From JASGTU01 sp963821815 (lineage in GTDB: Bacteria; Chloroflexota; Anaerolineae; Caldilineales; Caldilineaceae), in the NCBI GenBank assembly GCA_963821815.1, contig CAWGFG010000006.1, positions 2,108,001 through 2,172,000 of the forward strand: 64,000 nucleotides of DNA, in the 5' to 3' direction. How positions within the stretch are numbered: position 1 is the first letter of the stretch; every line of letters starts with the position of its first letter. The position numbers were made by a program, and so were the translations under genes. Below are positions 34,833-43,043 of this stretch, one piece after another. The notes beneath the pieces are model-generated. The model was not told where the DNA came from and did not search any database. It worked only from the letters and a program-made list of their open reading frames with translations.

Positions 34833-36149
34833 CTAATGATACTCTGGCAGCCAATCGCCATGCGCTTCGATGAGATCATCCACCAGGTTCCATATCTGGT
34901 CAAGATCCAGTTCAGCCGCCGTGTGCGGATCGAGCATGGCTGCGTAGTAGATGTATTTGCGCTCACGGGTCAGGGCGGCTTGCACCGTCATCTCCTGTAC
35001 GTTTAGGTTGGTCTGCATGAGCGCAGCCAGGTGCGGCGGCAGTTCGCCAATAGCAGTCGGCTGCACTCCGTTCTTGTCCACCAAGCAGGGAACCTCCACG
35101 CACGCATCCATGGGCAGATTGGAGATCAGCCCGTTATTGGGTACGTTCCCATTGATGACACGCAGTTCGCCTGTTTCCATGCTGTGGATGATGCCGGAGC
35201 CGTATTCCTTGCTTCGTTTCACGTCGATGGTAGTCTCCGGCGACTCCATCTCATCACGCAACTTCTCCCAGCCGGCAATTTGGTTTTCACACCGTGTGAT
35301 GTACTCATCCAGCGGCACGTTGAACTCCTCAATGAGGTCGGGTCGGTCGCGTTTGATAAACCACGGCACATACTCTGAGAAGTGCTCGCTGGACTCGGTG
35401 ACGAAGTAGCCAAGGCGCTTCAGCATTTCATAGCGCACGCGGTTCCAGTCTGGTACGCGCCCGTCCTGAACCACTTGGTGGATCAGCGGATACAGGTCCT
35501 CCACACGACCGTTGACTCTTCGTTCGAACGTGAGGTAGAAGGCCATGTGATTGATACCGGCGCACACAAAATTGATTTCCTCAATCGGAACACCAATATC
35601 CTTTGCAATTTGTTCAGCAGTACCCTGCACGCTGTGACACAGACCGACCGTCTTAATGTTGGTCGCGCGGTCGATGGCCATGCAGTTCATGACCATGGGA
35701 TTCACATATTGCAGGAAGGTGACATCCGGGCAGAGCTCTTCCATGTCGTAGCACATATCCAGCAGTACGGGGATCGTGCGCAGCCCGCGCATGATGCCGC
35801 CGATGCCCAGCGTGTCGGCGATGGTTTGGCGCAGTCCATACTTCTTGGGAATTTCGAAGTCAATCACCGTACCGGGTTTATAGCCGGCAACCTGAATCAT
35901 GGAGATAGCGTAGTCCGCGCCATCCAGCGACTCACGCCGGTCTAAAGTCGCTTCAATGGTCGGATGTGCGCCGGTTGCCTCAGCAACCTTTTGCGCGACG
36001 ATCTCCGACGTGTGCAACCGTTCTTCGTCAATGTCGTGCAGGCTTAGCGTCGAATCAGCAAGCTCCGGATAACTGAGAATATCGCCCATGAGATTCTTGG
36101 CGAAGACGGTACTTCCTGCTCCTAGAAATGAAATCTTTGGCATGATCAA
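34833..36149 (-). CDS. GH4 family glycosidase (alpha-galactosidase/alpha-glucuronidase type)
   Basis: GH4 enzymes split glycosides by an NAD- and Mn-dependent oxidation-elimination route in the cytoplasm. The 438-residue product has the NAD motif SFLGAGSTVFAKNL, the metal-binding Cys in LCHSVQGTAEQ and His in AGINHMAFYL. The NPM segment in YVNPMVMNC supports the alpha-galactosidase/glucuronidase branch (MelA, Agu) rather than 6-phospho-beta-glucosidases. It is followed by the M24 gene and preceded by the sulfatase gene. Substrate preference is uncertain. Confidence 0.85.
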   Translation of the reverse strand: MIMPKISFLGAGSTVFAKNLMGDILSYPELADSTLSLHDIDEERLHTSEIVAQKVAEATGAHPTIEATLDRRESLDGADYAISMIQVAGYKPGTVIDFEIPKKYGLRQTIADTLGIGGIMRGLRTIPVLLDMCYDMEELCPDVTFLQYVNPMVMNCMAIDRATNIKTVGLCHSVQGTAEQIAKDIGVPIEEINFVCAGINHMAFYLTFERRVNGRVEDLYPLIHQVVQDGRVPDWNRVRYEMLKRLGYFVTESSEHFSEYVPWFIKRDRPDLIEEFNVPLDEYITRCENQIAGWEKLRDEMESPETTIDVKRSKEYGSGIIHSMETGELRVINGNVPNNGLISNLPMDACVEVPCLVDKNGVQPTAIGELPPHLAALMQTNLNVQEMTVQAALTRERKYIYYAAMLDPHTAAELDLDQIWNLVDDLIEAHGDWLPEYH

Positions 36150-36215
36150 ATGCCTTTCTCAAGTACAGTTGGCTTGTTTCTGCCGATTTGCATATATCCC
36201 AGCATTTCCTACCGA

Positions 36216-37721
36216 CTATGCGACCCAGATTCGCGGCATGTTGAGCGGCTGTGCGCCTAGCTCGGCATGAATAAGTTTGAGCAGCAGATGGCTCTTCAGT
36301 TCGGTACAGGCATCATTGTCCCATAAGTTGTCGACTTCACCCGGGTCTTCTTGCAGGTCAAACAGCTCGCCGTATTCCTGGTTGTAATACGCCGTTATTT
36401 TGTAGCGCTCATCCACATAGGTATTGGCGAAGATGGTAGTTGGCTGGTGCCGGTTTTCTACCAGCACGTGGTCTCGAATGGTACTTCGACGCCCATACCA
36501 AACATCCGACTGGTCGATACCAGACATGGTCAGCGGTACTGGTTGCCCTGTGGCGCCAAGAAACGACGGCGTGTAGTCCACCAGAGACTGCAGCGAATCA
36601 CTCTCCATACCTGCGTTGACAGAGCCGGGCTGACGAACGATCATGGGAACCTTGATCAGGTCCTCGTAGTGGAAAGCGCCCTTGGCGATCATGCCGTGCT
36701 GCCCGTAAAGGTGTCCGTGGTCCGACGTGAAGACGACCAGCGTGTCCTCCGCCATGCCCAGCGCGTCCAGCTTATCGAGGATGGCGCCGATGTACTTGTC
36801 CATGAGCGACACCATGCCGTAGTAGATGGCGATGTCCTTGCGCAGTTCATTCTCGTCTTGCAAGTGTGAATGAAAGCCGTGCATGGCATTGCCATATTCT
36901 TCTTCCCAGGTGGAGTAATCCGGGTTCTTGGTCTGCGTCAGTTGGAAGTGAGGCGGGTTCTTTTCATGCTCACCGGGTGTGACCTGCGGCAGCGTGATGG
37001 CATTCGGTTCGTACATCGTGTCCCACGGTTCGGGTACAAGATAGTCCGGATGCGGGTCAAAGAAGCTAGCCCACAAGAAGAAGCTATCGCCGTTCTCGGC
37101 GTACTCCTCCAACAGAGCATTTGTGCGCTCTGCAATCCAGGTATCATAGTGATACTCTTCCGGAATCAGCCATTTACGGCGCTGCGTTGCGTTATTGCCC
37201 GTGGGCGGGCGGAAATAGTCGCGCCAGTTCTCGCAGCCTTTCTCCTCCAACCACAGTGCATAATGCTGCCCCACATGCGCTTCATCCGTATGATTGCGTG
37301 CCAGTTCCACATGTTGAAAGCCGTAGAACGGGCCGTCGAACTTGCGCCAGAAATCCAGGTCCTGCAGGATGGGGTACGATTCTAGCGAAGGGTACTCCTC
37401 AGTGCCTGCTAAGGGCTGAAAGTGGGCTTTACCAACCAGCGCAGTGCGGAAACCGGCCTCTTGCAGTAGTTCGCCCACAGTCTGCTCGCTCTCCTGCAGC
37501 TTGGTGCCCAGCGAGTAGCAGCCGTGTTGGCTGGGGTATTTGCCGGTGATCATAGATGACCGTGTCGGCGAGCAGGTTGGGTTCGGACAGTAAGCGCGCC
37601 GAAAGAGCGTTCCTTCTGCAGCTAACCTGTCCAGGTTCGGCGTCTGTATCTCTGGATTGTGCACGCCTAAGGTATTCCAGTGCTGCTGATCGCTCGTGAT
37701 GAGTAGAATGTTCGGCGCCAT
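36216..37721 (-). CDS. Sulfatase (formylglycine-dependent, arylsulfatase type)
   Basis: The enzyme removes sulfate esters, here probably from a sugar. The 501-residue product has the metal motif LLITSDQQHWNTLG, the active-site Cys in TCSPTRSSMITGKYP (CxPxR, converted to formylglycine by a maturase not present here) and the second metal segment VFTSDHGHLYGQHG. There is no signal peptide, so a cytoplasmic enzyme is inferred. It lies between two GH4 genes and has an 18-base tandem repeat in its upstream gap. Confidence 0.88.
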   Translation of the reverse strand: MAPNILLITSDQQHWNTLGVHNPEIQTPNLDRLAAEGTLFRRAYCPNPTCSPTRSSMITGKYPSQHGCYSLGTKLQESEQTVGELLQEAGFRTALVGKAHFQPLAGTEEYPSLESYPILQDLDFWRKFDGPFYGFQHVELARNHTDEAHVGQHYALWLEEKGCENWRDYFRPPTGNNATQRRKWLIPEEYHYDTWIAERTNALLEEYAENGDSFFLWASFFDPHPDYLVPEPWDTMYEPNAITLPQVTPGEHEKNPPHFQLTQTKNPDYSTWEEEYGNAMHGFHSHLQDENELRKDIAIYYGMVSLMDKYIGAILDKLDALGMAEDTLVVFTSDHGHLYGQHGMIAKGAFHYEDLIKVPMIVRQPGSVNAGMESDSLQSLVDYTPSFLGATGQPVPLTMSGIDQSDVWYGRRSTIRDHVLVENRHQPTTIFANTYVDERYKITAYYNQEYGELFDLQEDPGEVDNLWDNDACTELKSHLLLKLIHAELGAQPLNMPRIWVA

Positions 37722-37737
37722 AAATGCTTGTCCTATG

Positions 37738-37809
37738 GTAGTGATCGCATAGCGGGTAGTGATCGCATAGCGGATAGTGAGCGCATTGCGGGTAGCGAGA
37801 GCGTATTGG
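37738..37809. repeat. Four tandem 18-base repeats upstream of the sulfatase gene
   Basis: The unit GTAGTGATCGCATAGCGG occurs twice exactly (37738-37755, 37756-37773). Two diverged copies follow, ATAGTGAGCGCATTGCGG (37774-37791) and GTAGCGAGAGCGTATTGG (37792-37809). The array fills most of the gap between the second GH4 gene and the sulfatase start at 37721. It may be a slippage minisatellite or repeated protein-binding sites. Confidence 0.85.
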
Positions 37810-37852
37810 ATGCCGCACTAGCGCAGCAGAACGGCATCCCCGACGAACTCGT

Positions 37853-39182
37853 CTACGCTTCGAAGTGTTTGAACGTAGGCAAGTAGTCTTTGTTCGCAGC
37901 AAACATCTCGTTGACCATTGACCGTATCTCCTGCAGCGAGAGTACGCTTGCTGTCAGCGGATCATGCGCTATGGCCTGATAGATGAGTCGGGGATTGCCG
38001 GTGAGCGTACCTTCGACCGCCATCTCCTCTGTCTGTGAGGTGAGACCAGTCAGGATAGCGCATTGAGGCGGTAAAGAACCGACCGATACCGGCTCGAGCC
38101 CCTTGCGGCTGGCCCACACCGGCACCTCAACGCATGCGTTCTGCGGCAGGTTCGTGATATATCCTCGATTCTGCGTGTTCCCGTTGTACTCGAACGGTTC
38201 GCCGCCCTCCAGCGCATTCATGATAGAGGCCGCGTATTCGTGGCCGCGCTCTAGCTCAATAGGCGTCTCATCGGCCAACCAATTCTGGGTCTCTTCTCGC
38301 CAGGAAGCGATGCGCTTTTCCCGTTCGCTGATGATGTACCCATATACGCCAGGGTTCCATCCGGTACCGTGCGTGCAGTACTGCTCTATCAAGTCGGGTC
38401 GCTTGCGGAACCACCAGTTGTATTCAGAGTTATGACCGCTGCTCTCGGTAACGTAGTAGTCCAGCGCCAAGTACATCTCGTTGCGCACGATCTCTTCGTT
38501 GTAGACTTCTTCACGTGTGGTGATGGCCTCATGGATCAGCGGATACGCATCTTTTTCATTCCACTTATAGTCCAGATACCAGGCCATGTGGTTGATGCCG
38601 GCGCACGTGTAGGTGATCTCCTCCATTGGCGCGCCGATCCAGCCGGCTAACATCTCTGCCGTTCCCTGCACACTGTGGCAGAGCCCGGTCAGTTTGATAT
38701 CGGTTTCGGCCTGCATGGCACGCACAAGCAGCGCCATGGGATTGGTGTAGTTGAGCATGGTAGCATCTGGACAGAGCCGCTCCATGTCATGGGCGATCTC
38801 CAGCATAACTGGGATGGTGCGCATCCCGCGGAAGATGCCTGACGGCCCACGCGTGTCGCCAATGTTTATGTCAACACCGTACTTCTTAGGAATCTCGATG
38901 TCGTTGCGCCAGACCTCGATGCCTCCCGCTAAGATCGTCACGATGACATAGTCTGCCCCTCGCAGCGCCTCCTCGCGATCGAGAGTGGCTTCGACCGTTG
39001 CCGGGTAGCCGCCCAGCGAAACAATCTTCTCGCACGCCCGCTTGGAGAACTCCAGCCGTTCAGGGTCAATGTCCATCAACGTAATGGTTGCCGATTCCAG
39101 CAGTGGAAACGTCAACATGATCGCGTACGAGTTTGCGTGTGAATCCGAAACTGCCTGCTCCGATAAAGGCTATCTTTGGCAT
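37853..39182 (-). pseudogene. GH4 family glycosidase interrupted by a one-base frameshift
   Basis: The long open part starts at an ATG at 39118 and encodes 421 residues, but lacks the NAD-binding start that GH4 enzymes need. Reading upstream on the minus strand, ATG at 39182 opens MPKIAFIGAGSFGFTRKLVRD, exactly the missing GxGS Rossmann start. It runs into the wrong frame at 39119. Removing one base (the A at 39118) gives ...RDLLTFPLLESATITLMD, as expected for the family. The rest is intact (LCHSVQGTAEM, AGINHMAWYL, LNYTNPMALL). The break is recent or an assembly error. It shares the operon with the sulfatase and first GH4 gene. Confidence 0.8.
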
Positions 39183-39218
39183 TATGCTGTCCTGTCTTGT
39201 TGGCCGCTTCGAGAGTTT

Positions 39219-40202
39219 CTATTCAGCGTATACCGCTTCACGCAGCCCCTTGAGGTAGCCGATGGCGAAGAGACGCCCCACCGACGAGTACCCTGGGCGA
39301 GCGTTATCATCGCCTTCCATTGTCGGCACGTGATCAGGGCGCAACACGCCTTCAAAACCGACATCGCGATAGGCTTTCATGCACGCCAATAGATCGGTCT
39401 TGCCTTCATCATGGAAGGTCTCAACGAACTTCTCGGCTGTGCCGCGCACGTCGCGCATGTGCACAAAGAAGATCTTGTTCTGCTCGCCGAACTGTCGAAT
39501 GGCTGCAGGCAGATCGTCGGTCATCATAGTAAAGTTGCCCTGGCACAGGCAGATGCCGTTGACATCGCTCGGCACCAGATCGACCAGGCGCTGATAGTTG
39601 TCGATACTGCGCATGATGCGCCCCAGGCCGCGGATGGGCGACAGCGGCGGATCGTCCGGGTGCATGGCTAGTTTCACGTTGGCCTTCTCGGCAACCGGCA
39701 CGATGATCTTTAGGAACTCTTCCAGGTTTTCCCACAGCGTCTCTTCCGAGACCGGAGCGTACTCCGAATCTGGAGCGTTCTTCATCAGCTCGTTATCGAA
39801 GCCGGTTGCCAGTGCGCCGCCGCGAGCAGGCGCCGTGGTGGTCGTGCGCATCCAGTTGTAGATAGGCATCCATTCGTAGCACCAGACCGGAATGCCCAGG
39901 GCGCCCATGTTGTTGATGAGGTCGATTACCCACTCGATCTCCTCGTCCTTGCCCGGCAAGCCCAACTTGATCTTGTTCATTGGCGGGCGGCTCTCGATGA
40001 CATCCAGTGAAAAACCGTAGTCCTCGTACGCGCTCTTGATGCGCGCCAAGTTCATAAAACTCCACGGCATATCATCTTTCGTCGTGGCTGATAGTAGCAG
40101 CTCCAGCTTCATACCGCCGACGGCGCGATTCACGCCGCATTGCTTGACCATCGTCCAAAGCGAAGAGGGATAAGGCGGAAGCATTTCTGCAATTTTGATC
40201 AT
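39219..40202 (-). CDS. uxuA: D-mannonate dehydratase
   Basis: UxuA dehydrates D-mannonate to 2-keto-3-deoxygluconate in glucuronate breakdown. The 327-residue TIM-barrel product has the family segments KLAMHPDDPPLSPIRGL, ICLCQGNFTMM, FFVHMRDVRGTAEKFVETF and HDEGKTD, which hold the metal and catalytic residues. It is the promoter-proximal gene of the minus-strand catabolic run, 36 bases before the start of the frameshifted GH4 gene. Downstream steps (KDG kinase, aldolase) are not in the window. Length is slightly below the E. coli enzyme, as in the shorter UxuA group. Confidence 0.92.
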   Translation of the reverse strand: MIKIAEMLPPYPSSLWTMVKQCGVNRAVGGMKLELLLSATTKDDMPWSFMNLARIKSAYEDYGFSLDVIESRPPMNKIKLGLPGKDEEIEWVIDLINNMGALGIPVWCYEWMPIYNWMRTTTTAPARGGALATGFDNELMKNAPDSEYAPVSEETLWENLEEFLKIIVPVAEKANVKLAMHPDDPPLSPIRGLGRIMRSIDNYQRLVDLVPSDVNGICLCQGNFTMMTDDLPAAIRQFGEQNKIFFVHMRDVRGTAEKFVETFHDEGKTDLLACMKAYRDVGFEGVLRPDHVPTMEGDDNARPGYSSVGRLFAIGYLKGLREAVYAE

Positions 40203-40698
40203 TGGTAATATTCCCGTGGGTAAGTGGTTGTGATTATTTGCTACTGCTAATGTGCAATTCGCACCCGCGATAATCTCACTATATTCGGTGTTGGCTGACC
40301 TATTCCAAGCATGGGATGCGTCCTGCGTGCTTCTCTAGATTCTACTACTTGATTCGGCTAGCGCCGAAAACTCAGCCACTTCCCGACGAAACAAAAATAG
40401 GAATTCAACAAGAGACAACATCCAGGGTATCCACGGGCATACGAATTTGCTCTCATAGGCACAGCGCAGAACCTAATTGTCGAGCTGGATTCGGTAACAC
40501 GCCTAAGGAGAATCTAGCGAGCTTGAATCTTAAGCGCGACCACTCCTCTACGGTTGAGAATGAGTGCCATTTGTGGCATGATGTAGCCGTTAGCTCAAAC
40601 CTCCACCCAACCAACTCAGTATCGTTGCAGCGCTTGTACGATATGGACATTTGCGCACTCTCAGTCGAGTAGCGTGCAATTCTTCGAGGAAACATGAA
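40203..40698. other. Divergent uxuA/dehydrogenase intergenic region
   Basis: These 496 bases hold no convincing gene; a 118-codon plus-strand frame (40316-40672) has no recognisable coding character. Two short inverted repeats stand out: GTGC-N5-GCAC at 40252-40264 on the uxuA side and TGCCA-N4-TGGCA at 40566-40579 on the dehydrogenase side. They are candidate operators for an off-window regulator. Confidence 0.5.
40555..40583 (+). promoter_or_regulatory. Possible dehydrogenase promoter with overlapping inverted repeat
   Basis: TTGAGA (40555-40560) and CATGAT (40578-40583) are 17 bases apart. The inverted repeat TGCCA-N4-TGGCA (40566-40579) overlaps the spacer and -10, a position where a repressor would block transcription. 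Confidence 0.35.
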
Positions 40699-41715
40699 AT
40701 GAAAGCATTGATTTACCAAGGCCCTATGACCATGACCCTGGAACAGGTTCCCGATCCGACTCCGCAGGAGGACGAAATCCTCATCAAAGTGCAGAACGTC
40801 GGCATCTGCGGTTCCGATGTACACGGTTACATCGGCAAGACCGGCCGTCGCAAACCGCCCATGACGATGGGACACGAGTTCAGCGGTGTCGTGGTAGAGG
40901 TCGGTTCGAAAGTAGCTGGCTTCGGCGCTGAAGACGAAGTCATTGTTTCGCCCATTCAAGCTTGCGGCGAATGCCCAAACTGCAAGGTCGGGCTCACCAA
41001 CATTTGCACCACTCGGCACGTACTCGGCGTCGACATTGCCGGCGCATTTGCGGACTATCTCGTGGTCAAGGAATCCATGGTCTACGAAAAGCCGGCGAAC
41101 ATCACATGGCAACAAGCCGCCATGGTAGAACCGCTTTCGGTTGGCTTGCACGCCGTCGAGATCACGCCCATGAAGCTGATGAGCAGCGTTGCCATCGTCG
41201 GCGTCGGCACCATCGGACTTGTGACATTGCTGGCTGCGCGGTTGAAAGGCGCTGGCAAGATCATCGTCACGGACATGAGCGAGCATCGTCTGGAACTGGC
41301 TCGCAAACTTGGCGCGGATGTCGCAATCAATGTCTCGGAGACGGATCCAGTTGAGGCCGTCAAGGCGGAAACGCATGGCCTTGGTGCAGATGTGACGTTC
41401 GAGGCGGTCGGCTATGCGCCTACCGTGCAACAGGCTATCGCCATCACCCGCACCGGCGGGAATACCACTTGGATCGGCAACAGTGCGCAGATGATCGAGC
41501 TGAACATGCAGGAGATCGTCACGCGCGAGCTGACCGTGCGCGGTACGTACGGCTTCAATACCGAATTCCCGCGGGCAATCGAAGCAATTGCATCCGGAGC
41601 CATCAACGTCACACCGCTGATCGAGTTGGTAGCGCCGTTGGAAGAGGGTCCGGAATTGATCGACAAGCTCGCTAAGCACGAACTCGACCTTGCGAAGGTG
41701 ATTCTCCAACCCTAA
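40699..41715 (+). CDS. Zinc-dependent medium-chain alcohol (polyol/sugar-acid) dehydrogenase
   Basis: The enzyme oxidises an alcohol on a polyol or sugar acid with NAD(P). The product has 338 residues from the ATG at 40699, chosen because GAGGA lies eight bases upstream; the longer frame adds a non-conserved stretch. Catalytic zinc residues are in VGICGSDVHGY and GHEFSGVV. The structural zinc Cys cluster is in ACGECPNCKVGLTNIC. The NAD motif is VGVGTIGLVTL. It resembles sorbitol, threonine and galactitol dehydrogenases; the exact substrate is open. It is followed by the sugar isomerase gene. Confidence 0.85.
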   Translation: MKALIYQGPMTMTLEQVPDPTPQEDEILIKVQNVGICGSDVHGYIGKTGRRKPPMTMGHEFSGVVVEVGSKVAGFGAEDEVIVSPIQACGECPNCKVGLTNICTTRHVLGVDIAGAFADYLVVKESMVYEKPANITWQQAAMVEPLSVGLHAVEITPMKLMSSVAIVGVGTIGLVTLLAARLKGAGKIIVTDMSEHRLELARKLGADVAINVSETDPVEAVKAETHGLGADVTFEAVGYAPTVQQAIAITRTGGNTTWIGNSAQMIELNMQEIVTRELTVRGTYGFNTEFPRAIEAIASGAINVTPLIELVAPLEEGPELIDKLAKHELDLAKVILQP

Positions 41716-41831
41716 CTTGTTACGTAAACCACAGTTGGTCGACCGTCCTATGCGTGTGCGATTAACTGGCAAGCCATCGCATGGGTCACGCATATACAAA
41801 ACCATCGTCGCCAATCCGAGGGAGCCATAGC

Positions 41832-42719
41832 ATGAAAATTTCAGCATTCCCCAAATGTTATCTCGACGATATTTCGGTGCAGCAGACCATGTCAGTCTTC
41901 GACTGGATTGAGATGGCCAAGTCTCTAGGCGCAGAGGGACTCGAGATGTACGTGGGCTTCTTCACCAGTCTGGAGCCGGGCTACATTGCTTCCATCGCGG
42001 ACGCCATCAGTGATGCCGGTTTCGAGATGCCCATGAACTGCTGCTCGCCGGACTTCACCAACAGAGATCCAGACTATCGGAAGCGTGAAATCGAAAAAGA
42101 GGCGCACATGATCGAGGTCACGCGGCGGCTTGGCGGACCAGACGCGGTATGTCGCATTCTTTCCGGTCAGCGCTATCCCGATGTGAGCATAGAAGAAGGA
42201 ACGGAGTGGGTCGTCGATGCCATCAACCAGCTGATACCCGTAGCAAAGGAGAACGGCATCATCCTGGGCATAGAAAACCACTACAAAGACGGCTACTGGA
42301 CCTACGTCGAGTTCGCCCAGAAACAGGACATTTTTCTACCGCTGATCAATGCCATAGACGAGCGCGAGTACTTCGGCGTGCAGTACGATCCGTCCAACGC
42401 TATAGTGGCTGGCGATGATCCGATCGAGCTGTTGCGCATCGTGGCAGACCGGGTTGTGTCCATGCACGCCAGCGACCGATACCTGGCACAGGGCGCCACG
42501 CTGGATAATCTGCGCCAGGACGACGGCACGATCGGCTATTCGCCCGACTTACAGCATGGTGTCACAGGCGAGGGCCTGAACGACTATGATACTATCTTCC
42601 AGATCCTGACCGATGTGGGCTACGATGGCTGGGTTAGCATAGAAGACGGCATGAATGGTCTGGATGAAATGCGACGTTCCATCGACTTCCTCAAGGAGAT
42701 GCGGGACAAGTATTTCTAG
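41832..42719 (+). CDS. Sugar phosphate isomerase/epimerase (TIM barrel)
   Basis: This is an AP-endonuclease-2-like TIM barrel of the xylose isomerase family. The ATG at 41832 follows GAGGGAG by eight bases and gives 295 residues; an upstream in-frame ATG at 41781 lacks such a site. Conserved metal-ligand segments are ILGIENHYKDGYW, GVQYDPSNAIVAGDD, VSMHASDR and VSIEDGMNGLDE. It probably works with the dehydrogenase on an unusual sugar. The substrate cannot be named. Confidence 0.82.
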   Translation: MKISAFPKCYLDDISVQQTMSVFDWIEMAKSLGAEGLEMYVGFFTSLEPGYIASIADAISDAGFEMPMNCCSPDFTNRDPDYRKREIEKEAHMIEVTRRLGGPDAVCRILSGQRYPDVSIEEGTEWVVDAINQLIPVAKENGIILGIENHYKDGYWTYVEFAQKQDIFLPLINAIDEREYFGVQYDPSNAIVAGDDPIELLRIVADRVVSMHASDRYLAQGATLDNLRQDDGTIGYSPDLQHGVTGEGLNDYDTIFQILTDVGYDGWVSIEDGMNGLDEMRRSIDFLKEMRDKYF

Positions 42720-43043
42720 GAGGTGAGTACGTCCAGTAGACGAAGCGTATCTCACGAATCATGTACGTCGGGTGCAGTGATATGGGTCAATCTGGAACCA
42801 ACCCAACAGCTTTCTCGTACTAGTCTTGCTAAAATCACTATATTGAGTAGTGACGTGTCTGCACAAATCGGCTGTCCATTCGCTGGTTTGGCCAACGCTG
42901 TTGAACCCGCTTGTGGTACAATATTGTTTCTCTTATCGACCATGCCAGATCACCTGATACAGCGGTGCCGCAAGGTGGCTAAAACGAAATGAATTCATTG
43001 GACACAACTCTGCATCATGCAGAGTGTGAAGAACAGGGCAATT
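42720..43043. other. Intergenic region before lon
   Basis: No gene is supported in these 324 bases; an 89-codon frame starting at a GTG lacks any coding signature. An extended -10 box (42914-42922) is the only element recognised. No CIRCE or HAIR heat-shock operator was seen. Confidence 0.5.
42914..42922 (+). promoter_or_regulatory. lon promoter, extended -10
   Basis: TGG-TACAAT (42914-42922) fits an extended -10, without a good -35 at normal spacing. The leader to the lon ATG at 43044 would be about 115 bases. Confidence 0.45.

Noticed and set aside
37853..39118. GH4 gene accepted as a complete 421-residue protein starting at 39118
   Set aside because: The NAD-binding start lies directly upstream in another frame, so the shorter version is an artefact of the frameshift.
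40453..41847. Long minus-strand open frame (464 codons) opposite the zinc dehydrogenase gene
   Set aside because: It is fully antisense to a gene with complete zinc and NAD motifs, and its translation is low-complexity without any family signature.
42723..42992. 89-codon frame between the isomerase and lon
   Set aside because: GTG start without ribosome site and random-looking composition; it spans the presumed lon promoter.
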